Assembly (NCBI GenBank): GCA_964617875.1
Contig: CAZUAI010000085.1
Coordinates: forward strand, 1-24,352
Source of the DNA: CAZMVY01 sp964617875
GTDB taxonomy: Bacteria > Planctomycetota > Phycisphaerae > UBA1845 > PWPN01
DNA: 24,352 bases
Direction of reading: 5' to 3'
The notes under the pieces were generated by a model. That model did no database searches. It saw nothing but the letters and a program-made list of their open reading frames with translations, and was not told where the DNA came from. The translations under genes were made by a program, and so were the position numbers. This document shows positions 16,210-23,119 of this stretch, piece by piece (the stretch's first letter is position 1; each line of letters starts with the position of its first letter).

Positions 16210-18099
16210 TCATGGCATACGCCTTGCTGCGGACACGACGAACGCCGCCAGGACCCCTGCCGCCGGCGCCGTCAGGGCGGCGATGATCCGCGTGGGCACC
16301 GTCCGCAACTCGCCCCAGTAGACGGCCAGGAGCACCCATCCGCTGACCGTCACCTGTGCCGCCGTCGCGGCCGACACGACCGCCCCGGATGACCCCCGCG
16401 CGCTCCAGAAGTCGATCGCCGCCAGGTTCGCCAGCGCAAGGCCGATCCACAACAACGGACGAAGCGGCTGCCGCAGGCTGAGGCACACGTACCAGACGGC
16501 AAGCACCGCCAGCGTGGCCGATACGATCCAGCGGCCGGCCAGCTCCGAATCCTCGCGAACGTGCAACGACAGAAACGCCGCGCCGGGCAGGACCAGGATC
16601 CCGGTCAGCGGAAGCACACTGGAATACGGGTTCCGGCTCTGAAGGCGCAGTACCCGCGGCAGGGCGGCCACGATCGGCCCCAGGAGGGCAAGCAGCAAAG
16701 GCAATCGGCGCACGACCCACAGATGAGCAGGCGAGCCCTGCGAGCGGAAGTGTACGAACGCGACCAGGGCGGCAACCGCGAAGATCGAGAACCAGGCGAG
16801 CAGAAGGTGCCGATACCGCACGGCCGTGTAGCTCGTCGCGAGCAGGAAGACGCCGATCGAGACCATGCCGCCGATCCATCGTGCGGGCGAGCGGTCGGGA
16901 TCGGTGACGAGGTCCGCCATCGGCCATTGCGCCAGCTGGCTTGCGATGAACGCTCCGATCGCGGCGACCATGAACCCGACGCGTCTGGCACGGGTGATCA
17001 TGCGCCCCGCCGTCGTCCACGCCGTTCCGTTGTCCAGTTGCTGAACCCACACGTCCGCCAGCCAGTACCAGAACCACGTCATGATGCCCAGGGCGATCAG
17101 AAGCCGCTGGAACATGACCGGAAAGTCCTCGAGCCCGGGCCGCGTGATGCCCGTCCCGAGCATGGCGAGCGATACGACGGCCAGCGTCGCCAGCGCCATG
17201 GCGGTCTCGGCGACGCTTTCGCTCCAGGATCGGGCGGCGAGCAGGAACATGGCCGCCGAAGCGATGCCCGCCGCCGGAATGGTCCACGGCCGCGTGGGCA
17301 TGAGGCAACCGAGGGCGAGTATGGCGACGGCCGTCAGGCCCGCGCTGAATCGAAAGCCGGGCCACAGCGCCGACTCGTCAACGAGCACGCGCAGCCGGTC
17401 CGGCCAGGCCCGCTTTCTCGCGAGGATGCCGCCGGCGTGCTGAACCGCCACGGCCGCGGCCAGCACGACGGCCATGCACGCGATCGTCACCGCGGCCCAG
17501 TCCGTCGGGACGGCGGCGTAGAAGTTGCCGGCGACGCGTCTTCCCTGCACCGGCTCGATCATCAGCCCCAGCCAGACGGCCGCGAAAACCGAAAGGCCGA
17601 ATACCAGCGTGCCCAGGGCCCTCTCGCGGGTGAGACGCAGCCCGATGCCGCCCGCCGCCGCCACCGCCGCGATCTGCACGAGCCCGTCCCAGGTCACGAT
17701 CGGCTGCCTGTAGACGATGAAGCCGTAGGCAATCGCCCGGTAAAGGATTTCGACGACCGCCGCATATCCCAGGATGATTATCGAGAGCATGCCGCAGGCG
17801 AGCGCCCAGAACTGGATGATCGCGATGGCATCGTGTCCGCCGGCGAGCTTCGCGCGGTGGCGCCGCAACAGTATCGCGACGAGCATCCAGCCGAGACACA
17901 GCCCGGCGGCTACCCGCGAAACCAGGGTGAGAGAGGGGGGATCATGGCGGAACCTTCCGAGGACGGCGCCGCCCGCGGCCAGACTGACCGCCGCGATCAG
18001 CAACGCCCATCCCAGCGGGTGCCCGGCACGCCGCCGCAGCACGAGAATCGCGCCGAGCACGGCGGCGAGCACAATCGCGGTCCACGAAGCGATCCACAT
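16210..18099 (-). CDS. Orphan polytopic membrane protein (about 20 TM segments)
   Basis: 629 residues, almost entirely hydrophobic helices separated by short loops with Arg-rich cytoplasmic ends (for example LRRRAGHPLG, LLRRHRAKLAG). I count about 18-20 likely membrane segments, from MWIASWTAIVLAAVLGAILVL to the final IIAALTAPAAGVLAAFVVS. No catalytic motif, transporter signature or soluble domain is recognisable. It lies 21 bp downstream of the isomerase-like gene and 13 bp upstream of dtd, so it is almost certainly co-transcribed. A weak AGGAC lies about 11 nt before the ATG. A role in the envelope is the only safe inference; it could be an uncharacterised transporter, a polymer-export protein or a membrane sensor. 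Confidence 0.85.
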   Translation of the reverse strand: MWIASWTAIVLAAVLGAILVLRRRAGHPLGWALLIAAVSLAAGGAVLGRFRHDPPSLTLVSRVAAGLCLGWMLVAILLRRHRAKLAGGHDAIAIIQFWALACGMLSIIILGYAAVVEILYRAIAYGFIVYRQPIVTWDGLVQIAAVAAAGGIGLRLTRERALGTLVFGLSVFAAVWLGLMIEPVQGRRVAGNFYAAVPTDWAAVTIACMAVVLAAAVAVQHAGGILARKRAWPDRLRVLVDESALWPGFRFSAGLTAVAILALGCLMPTRPWTIPAAGIASAAMFLLAARSWSESVAETAMALATLAVVSLAMLGTGITRPGLEDFPVMFQRLLIALGIMTWFWYWLADVWVQQLDNGTAWTTAGRMITRARRVGFMVAAIGAFIASQLAQWPMADLVTDPDRSPARWIGGMVSIGVFLLATSYTAVRYRHLLLAWFSIFAVAALVAFVHFRSQGSPAHLWVVRRLPLLLALLGPIVAALPRVLRLQSRNPYSSVLPLTGILVLPGAAFLSLHVREDSELAGRWIVSATLAVLAVWYVCLSLRQPLRPLLWIGLALANLAAIDFWSARGSSGAVVSAATAAQVTVSGWVLLAVYWGELRTVPTRIIAALTAPAAGVLAAFVVSAARRMP

Positions 18100-18120
18100 C
18101 CAATGGCTCGTCCTGCGGGG

Positions 18121-19017
18121 TCAGCGGATCCGCACCGGCGGCCGTGGCGGCTTCGGCGCGTAGCGGGGCGCCGTCTTATCGCCCTTGTAGGCTGCCAGAA
18201 CCTCGCCCTTCGTCTCGATCTGCGCCTTGAGGAACGCGGCCGCCGCCGGCAACGCCGCATCCGCCGGTGCGGCGACGTCCATGCCCGGCTGGTCAACGAC
18301 AACGTAGCCGTCGTACGCGATGCCGCGGAGCAGAGCAATCAACCGCGGCAGTTCCGCCTGCCCTTCGCCCAGCGGCACAACGCCCGTCGGGCGGCCTTGC
18401 TCGTCGGCTCGGGCGTCGCAGACGTGGACGAGGCCGATCCGCGTCCCCAGCCGAGGCACCGACAGCGTCGGACGCTCGCGCACCGCCATCGCCCGGCAGG
18501 GGTTCCAGCAGCACGCGACCGCCGGGTGATCGACCGCGTCCAGCACGTACCACATCTCGCGGCTGCCGCAGAGGTCACCGTCGTTCTCGACGACGAGCGT
18601 CACATTCACGTCGGCCGCCGCCGGCGCGACGTCGCGAAGGGCCTCCACGACCCGCGCGAGCGACGCGTTGACTTCCCGGCCGGGCGGTGTGGTGCCGCCG
18701 AACACGCGGACGAACGGGCAGCCGAGCCGCGATGCCAGATCGACGTAAGCCCGGACCTCGGCCTTTGCCGTCTCGGCGCGGACGCCGGGCCCATGCAGGC
18801 GGACCGGCGTGCCGAGGCAAACCAGTTCGATCCCGGCGTCCGCAAACTGCTGCCGTAGGGAAGGCGGGTCGGCGGACAACGCCGGTTCGGACGGCGAAAG
18901 CACCCGCCCCTCGACGGCCGAGAGTTCGACGCCCTCATAGCCGAACTCCCTGGCACGACGGAGGATATCCGCCAGGGGCCACGACGGACACGCGGACGTG
19001 CTGAAGCCGATCTTCAT
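18121..19017 (-). CDS. Sugar phosphate isomerase/epimerase-like TIM-barrel protein
   Basis: 298 residues beginning MKIGFSTSACPSWPLADILRRA, followed by FGYEGVELS, LVCLGTP, LGCPFVRVFGG, VTLVVENDGD, RIGLVHVCDAR, GEGQAELPRLIALLRGIAYDGYVVVD. This order is typical of the xylose isomerase-like/AP endonuclease family 2 barrel. Of the usual divalent-metal ligands, Glu144 (VVEN) and His198 (VHVCD) are present, but the position normally Asp/His in strand 5 reads CWNP (Asn172) and the last strand has Asp242 where Glu is usual. Activity is therefore uncertain. The C-terminal 25 residues are Pro/Arg/Lys-rich (PKPPRPPVRIR). It is probably the first gene of the minus-strand operon; a weak TAGGGT lies upstream of the ATG. 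Confidence 0.88.
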   Translation of the reverse strand: MKIGFSTSACPSWPLADILRRAREFGYEGVELSAVEGRVLSPSEPALSADPPSLRQQFADAGIELVCLGTPVRLHGPGVRAETAKAEVRAYVDLASRLGCPFVRVFGGTTPPGREVNASLARVVEALRDVAPAAADVNVTLVVENDGDLCGSREMWYVLDAVDHPAVACCWNPCRAMAVRERPTLSVPRLGTRIGLVHVCDARADEQGRPTGVVPLGEGQAELPRLIALLRGIAYDGYVVVDQPGMDVAAPADAALPAAAAFLKAQIETKGEVLAAYKGDKTAPRYAPKPPRPPVRIR

Positions 19018-19214
19018 GCCGACACCCTACGTGAAGCTGTGCGTATCCGCAAGCGCTGCGGCGAATGTCGTCGCCGGTTTGCGCGCCCCGGATGTTTCCG
19101 GCCACGACGAATGGCGGAGGGGGTGGGCGGCTCTCCGGGGCCGTGTGCCCGCGGCGGCGGCCTCTTGCCCCCGTACGGACCGCCGCACGACGTGCAGGCC
19201 GCTGTCTGGCGGCG

Positions 19215-19245
19215 TATACTGCTCGGACGTCTTCGGAACAAGGAG
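19215..19245 (+). promoter_or_regulatory. Candidate -10 box and RBS of the SGNH lipoprotein gene
   Basis: TATACT at 19215-19220 matches the -10 consensus at 5 of 6 positions, but no good -35 is seen 16-18 nt upstream. AAGGAG at 19240-19245 sits 6 nt before ATG 19252. This strong RBS chooses 19252 over the longer in-frame ATG at 19039, which would start inside the intergenic region. Confidence 0.6.
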
Positions 19246-19251
19246 CAAACC

Positions 19252-20037
19252 ATGCAGAGCCGTATCGTGAGAGCCGTGATGTCCGTTCTGTGCCTGACCG
19301 CCCTGGCAGCCGCCCTCGGCTGCGCGACGGCCGGGGCGCCCCCGCTGGCGGGCCGGGCGCCCGCCGATCGCGAGAAGCTCATCCAGCCCGGCAAGCTCGG
19401 CGGGGCGGCGGACTCGCGGAGGTTCTTCTTCGACTTCTGGAACGAGCAGATCGTTCGCGAGGACGTCAAGGTCGGAACCGTCTTCCTGGGCGACTCGATC
19501 ACCGAGCTGTGGAACCTGCGCGCCTACTTCGTCGCGAGCGACGGCGTCATCGAGAACCGCGGCATCAGCGGCGACCTCGCCTCGGCGATGGCCAGGCGAT
19601 TCGAGGCGGACGTGATCCAGCTCCGGCCGCGAAACGTCGTGATTCTCGCGGGCACGAACGACGTCCGCGTGCTGATCGAGGCCGGCAAGAGCGACGACGA
19701 GATCGTCGGCGAGATCACGGCGTCGCTCGTCTCGATGATGGACCAGGCCCGCGCCGCGGGGCTCCATACGCTGGTCTGCTCGATCCTGCCGACGAACGAC
19801 GATTACAAGATGCACGGAAACCGCACGTACCTGCGGGCGCGGATCAACGAGAAGCTCAAGCCGGCCTGCGCCGCCAGGGGCTGCATCTACGTGGACTATG
19901 CCTCGCCGATGAGCGACGAAAGCGGCGCCCTACGCAAGACGCTTGCCCGCGACGGCCTGCACCCGCACTACGCCGGCTACGAGATCATGGCGCGGCTCGT
20001 CAAGGAGGCCGCCGCGAAACACGGTTTGCGGCTGTGA
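19252..20037 (+). CDS. SGNH/GDSL-family hydrolase lipoprotein
   Basis: 261 residues. The N-terminus MQSRIVRAVMSVLCLTALAA leads into lipobox ALGC (Cys24), predicting a lipid-anchored envelope protein. SGNH blocks are complete: GDSIT with nucleophile Ser82, ISGD with Gly107, GTND with Asn136, and DGLHPHYAGY with Asp234 and His237. These hydrolases cleave esters, commonly acetyl groups from polysaccharides; the actual substrate is unknown. The start is set by AAGGAG 6 nt upstream. The gene is divergent from the isomerase operon (234-bp gap). Its last 38 bp overlap the end of the convergent minus-strand gene. Confidence 0.93.
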   Translation: MQSRIVRAVMSVLCLTALAAALGCATAGAPPLAGRAPADREKLIQPGKLGGAADSRRFFFDFWNEQIVREDVKVGTVFLGDSITELWNLRAYFVASDGVIENRGISGDLASAMARRFEADVIQLRPRNVVILAGTNDVRVLIEAGKSDDEIVGEITASLVSMMDQARAAGLHTLVCSILPTNDDYKMHGNRTYLRARINEKLKPACAARGCIYVDYASPMSDESGALRKTLARDGLHPHYAGYEIMARLVKEAAAKHGLRL

Positions 20038-21460
20038 CCCCCGCTTCGGCCGCGCTCCGCGGCGACCGGGCCTCCGGGCGCGAGGTCGCCGCTTTCGCGA
20101 GTTCGCGCACGGCCGCATGCGCCTCGGGGAACTTCGCAAACGATTCCCAGTTGTAGACGCACACGAAGCGGCAGCGATTGAAGCGCAAGGCCCGTTCGAA
20201 GTTCCGCTTCCAGCCGGCCCGGTCCGCGGCGCCGCGCCACCACTCCGACGCGGCCCACTGCCGGCGGCCCGCGCGCTCGAGGTCGGCGGCGAGCGATCCG
20301 CTGTCCTGCGGGTCGTGTTCGTAGAAGCTCCAGCCCGGGATCGAGTCGTCGTTGATCGCGGGCCGGAAATCCATGTGCTTGTCCCACGGGGCGAACGTGC
20401 CGCCCTGGTGCGTGAAGAGCATGTCGCGGGGCAGGCCGCGGCGAACCGCCTCCCGGCAGAGCTTCGCGAGGTACTCGTGCACGACCTGCTCGATGTCCTC
20501 CCGGGTCAGCGTGCCGCTCTTCCTGATGCCGGACGTGGCGACGGCGGCGTAGCCCAGCGGCTGCTTGTGGCCGAACGTCCAGCCCTGTCTGGGGTCGTGC
20601 CGTGTCGGATCCTTCGACGTGTCAACCGGGCTCTCCTCGAAGAGCCGGTTGCCGTCGTCGTGGTAGTAGGCATTTACGTTGATCGACGCTTCCCAGCCGA
20701 GCTTCACGCCGCCGAAGAGGTACTTCTGCTTCGCCGGCAGTTGCTCCTGCCACCGCAGGATGATCGGGATAAGGATGTCGTACGCCTTCCAGTGCTCGGC
20801 GAGGAACCGCGGCGACGCCAGGTTCGGCGCCGGACGCACCCGGTGCTGCGTGCCCCAGTTCCGCCAGCCGATCTTCACGGCGTGCTCCGGCCCCCAGCCC
20901 GTCCACTCGACGTTCAGCCGGTTCTCGGGGTTGAAGCCCGGCAGGCCCGGGTCCCACCAGTTCCACAGGTCCGGACGCCGCTGCCACCAGTTTTGGCCGT
21001 CGAGCGTGATGAGCACGGGCACGTCGCTCGCTTGTGCGGCCGCCAGCAGGTTCGAGAGCGATTGCGCGATGGTCGGGAGGTCGCCCTCGAGGATCGAGAA
21101 GACGAAGCTGACGCCGATGCGCAGGCGGTCGTTGCCCGGCGTGCCGATCCCGTCCACGACATCCCGGCACGACTGCGGCGTGAAGCGGGCGGGAATCAGG
21201 TGGTCCCAGCTCGCCTCCCCCGCCTGGTGCGGCGCCCGGTTGAAGAAGATGTACTGCGGGAGACGGCCGTCGGCCGTCGGGTCGGGCGGCTCGGCGGCGA
21301 ACCCGACCGCCCAGCCCGCCGTCCCAAGCCACACCGCCGCCGCGTACCGCAAAACCGCGGAAATGGGAAAGTTCCAGAGTGAACGAGTAAGAAAGGCGCC
21401 TGCCGCACGTGCTGTTGAATCGCGCAGCCGCCGCCCCGGCCGTTGGGACTGGTTTGCCAT
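20000..21460 (-). CDS. Secreted glycoside-hydrolase-like (beta/alpha)-barrel protein, unassigned family
   Basis: 486 residues: a long n-region, then hydrophobic AVLRYAAAVWLGTAGWAVGFAAE (about 35-57), a probable signal peptide. The mature part has alternating strands and helices with many Trp: LRIGVSFVFSILEGDLPTIA, VPVLITLDGQNWWQRRPDLWNWWDP, KQKYLFGGVKLGWEASINVN, RDMLFTHQGG, WAASEWW, FVCVYNWESF. Glutamates at strand ends (Glu257, Glu406, Glu439) would suit an acid/base and nucleophile pair, but I cannot place it in a numbered glycoside hydrolase family. There is a perfect TATAAT 8 nt before the ATG, so the mRNA is probably leaderless, and there is no SD. It converges with and overlaps the SGNH lipoprotein by 38 bp, and is divergent from the propeller gene. 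Confidence 0.82.
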   Translation of the reverse strand: MANQSQRPGRRLRDSTARAAGAFLTRSLWNFPISAVLRYAAAVWLGTAGWAVGFAAEPPDPTADGRLPQYIFFNRAPHQAGEASWDHLIPARFTPQSCRDVVDGIGTPGNDRLRIGVSFVFSILEGDLPTIAQSLSNLLAAAQASDVPVLITLDGQNWWQRRPDLWNWWDPGLPGFNPENRLNVEWTGWGPEHAVKIGWRNWGTQHRVRPAPNLASPRFLAEHWKAYDILIPIILRWQEQLPAKQKYLFGGVKLGWEASINVNAYYHDDGNRLFEESPVDTSKDPTRHDPRQGWTFGHKQPLGYAAVATSGIRKSGTLTREDIEQVVHEYLAKLCREAVRRGLPRDMLFTHQGGTFAPWDKHMDFRPAINDDSIPGWSFYEHDPQDSGSLAADLERAGRRQWAASEWWRGAADRAGWKRNFERALRFNRCRFVCVYNWESFAKFPEAHAAVRELAKAATSRPEARSPRSAAEAGVTAANRVSRRPP

Positions 21461-21468
21461 AGCCGCGG

Positions 21469-21474
21469 ATTATA
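21469..21474 (-). promoter_or_regulatory. -10 box of a leaderless minus-strand gene
   Basis: The minus strand reads TATAAT here, a perfect -10. Eight nucleotides separate it from ATG 21460, so the start site should fall at or within 1-2 nt of the start codon. No recognisable -35 at spacing 16-19. Confidence 0.6.
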
Positions 21475-21493
21475 CACGTCCCCCCGTTTGCAG

Positions 21494-21522
21494 TTGATCG
21501 GCCGGCCCCGAGACGTTCTAAT
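21494..21522 (+). promoter_or_regulatory. Promoter of a leaderless plus-strand gene
   Basis: TTGATC (21494-21499, 4 of 6) and TCTAAT (21517-21522, 5 of 6) are separated by exactly 17 nt. Seven nucleotides separate the -10 box from ATG 21530, predicting transcription from the start codon itself. This argues for the 21530 start over ATGs at 21521 and 21443. Confidence 0.6.
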
Positions 21523-21529
21523 GCTGCCT

Positions 21530-22921
21530 ATGCGATACTCGATCCTCCGACCGTGGATGTGGGTTGCTTTCGGCGTCGTGGTGGCGGGAAGCGGCGCGGC
21601 GCTGGGCGCGGAACCGCAGACGTTCCGCATCGACGCGGACTCGCTGGTGGACGCCCAGTTGACCCTGTACTGGCGTGTCGATCTGCCGTTACGGCCGGCC
21701 GACCGGGTCGCCTCGTTGTGGTTCGTCGACGAGCACATTTACGCCTTGACCGACAGCGGCATGCTCTTCGCCGTCCGCGGTGAGTCCGGGCTGGTCCACT
21801 GGCAGCGGGTCATCGCCGAGCCGGGCGATGTCGTCTACCCGATCACGCACGCCATCGAGCACAGCGGCCTCGGGCCGGTGATCGTCACCACGCCGGGCTG
21901 GATCGCCCTCCTCGATCGCGAAAGCGGCAGGGAGATCCCCTTCTTCGACCGCGCGGCCGATTGCGAGCGAGCGCGGCTGCCACTCGAGAAACCGGCCGCC
22001 GGCCCCGCCCAGGGCGACGCGGAGACGCTCTACGTCTCCTACAGCGACGGGCGATACGCGGCCCTCCGCCGCAAGAACGGGATCCCGCGTTGGTACATGG
22101 GGACCGGCACCTTCGGATCGACCACGCCCCGGCACATCCCCGGGCGGCTCCTGTTTGCCAGCGACAAGGGCCTTTTCTTCCTCTTCGACATCGAGCAGGC
22201 CGACCGGAAGCTCATATGGTCCGATCAACTGGGCACCGCCCCGCTGGAGCCGATCCTGGGCCTCTCGACCGCACAGCGAAAGGAGATCTGGCCCACGGCG
22301 GCGAGCACGACGCCGATCGAGCCGATACATCTGGACGGTCAGGATCTGGTTTTTGCCGGCAGCGATCAGGTTGTTTACTCCATCGATCCGGCGACCGGGC
22401 CGATCGCCGGCCGATGCCGCTGGCGTTGCAAGCTGAACACGCGGCCCGTTGAGGGACCGGCTGTCGTGGGCGATCTCGTGTTCCAGCCGATTCCGTCCGG
22501 CGGCCTCGTTGCGATCGACCGCCAGAAAGGGCGCAAGCGCTGGACCCTTCCCGAGGGATGCCGGCTGCTCTCGCGCTCGGCCGACACCATCTGCGCGTTG
22601 AGCCGCGATGGCGGCATACTCGTCGCCGATGCGACAACGGGTAGTCCGCGCAAACTGGCGAAGATCTCCGGTATCGTGTTCGCGCCTTCGAATCTGCGTA
22701 CGGACGCCGTCTATGTGGCCGGACAAAGAGGCCAGATTGCCTGCATTCGGCCGCGTGGTACAGCGGCACTGACGCGCGCCGATCTGCTCCCCGTGCGGCA
22801 TACGGCGGCAACGACGCCCGCGGCGTCCGCCGCGACGCCTGAATCGGCTGCGGACGGCCAGCCGGCGAACACCGCGACGGTCACAGAGAGCGATCCGCTC
22901 CGCTCCAGGCGTTTCCAATAG
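21530..22921 (+). CDS. Secreted PQQ-type beta-propeller protein
   Basis: 463 residues from MRYSILRPWMWVAFGVVVAG, with a probable signal cleavage after GAALGA. The mature part carries repeated blades in which a strand ends in a Gly/Asp turn followed by xxAlDrxxGxxxW, for example GMLFAVRGESGLVHWQ, GWIALLDRESGREI, GRYAALRRKNGIPRWYMG, QVVYSIDPATG, GLVAIDRQKGRKRWTL, GGILVADATTGS. This is the PQQ-like/pyrrolo-quinoline-quinone-repeat propeller fold, used in outer-membrane assembly factors and in dehydrogenases; no PQQ-binding residues or BamB features can be claimed. The C-terminal 60 residues are low-complexity Ala/Thr-rich. There is no SD; the promoter spacing supports a leaderless start. An in-frame ATG at 21443 would add 29 residues without a signal-like character. 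Confidence 0.87.
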   Translation: MRYSILRPWMWVAFGVVVAGSGAALGAEPQTFRIDADSLVDAQLTLYWRVDLPLRPADRVASLWFVDEHIYALTDSGMLFAVRGESGLVHWQRVIAEPGDVVYPITHAIEHSGLGPVIVTTPGWIALLDRESGREIPFFDRAADCERARLPLEKPAAGPAQGDAETLYVSYSDGRYAALRRKNGIPRWYMGTGTFGSTTPRHIPGRLLFASDKGLFFLFDIEQADRKLIWSDQLGTAPLEPILGLSTAQRKEIWPTAASTTPIEPIHLDGQDLVFAGSDQVVYSIDPATGPIAGRCRWRCKLNTRPVEGPAVVGDLVFQPIPSGGLVAIDRQKGRKRWTLPEGCRLLSRSADTICALSRDGGILVADATTGSPRKLAKISGIVFAPSNLRTDAVYVAGQRGQIACIRPRGTAALTRADLLPVRHTAATTPAASAATPESAADGQPANTATVTESDPLRSRRFQ

Positions 22922-23085
22922 CGGCGAAACCCCGTTGTTGAGAAGAAAAAAACGTCGCTTCGCGAAGAAAATCCTGCGCGCCTGGCCAGAGGCGTAAGTC
23001 GATTGTTCCGGCGAGTTACGATTCACCCGCCTCGCGCAACTTCGCATTGGGGCCCTGTGAGTTTCCGGATTCGTCAAGAACTCAT
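22922..23085. other. Spacer between propeller gene and ncRNA
   Basis: AT-richer spacer beginning with a run of A residues (22946-22953) and a short TTCGCGAA palindrome (22960-22967). I see no gene and no convincing terminator for the plus-strand propeller gene. Confidence 0.4.
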
Positions 23086-23115
23086 TTGCCTTTCGTAAAA
23101 CATGGGCCATATTAG
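23086..23115 (+). promoter_or_regulatory. Candidate promoter of the large ncRNA
   Basis: TTGCCT (23086-23091, 4 of 6) and TATTAG (23110-23115, 4 of 6) are 18 nt apart. The start site would be about 23120-23123, which coincides with the first bases of the 11-bp end-to-end helix described for the RNA. The match to consensus is moderate. Confidence 0.45.
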
Positions 23116-23119
23116 GGAT

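Noticed and set aside
16561..18858. 765-codon plus-strand frame
   Set aside because: Shadow of the membrane protein and isomerase-like genes; Arg/His/Asp-rich, no domain.
19943..21382. 479-codon plus-strand frame
   Set aside because: Shadow of the barrel protein, whose minus-strand reading has a signal peptide and coherent fold pattern.
22946..22967. Possible minus-strand terminator (TTCGCGAA palindrome near a T run)
   Set aside because: The palindrome has no loop and would form at most a 3-bp stem; no minus-strand gene ends here.
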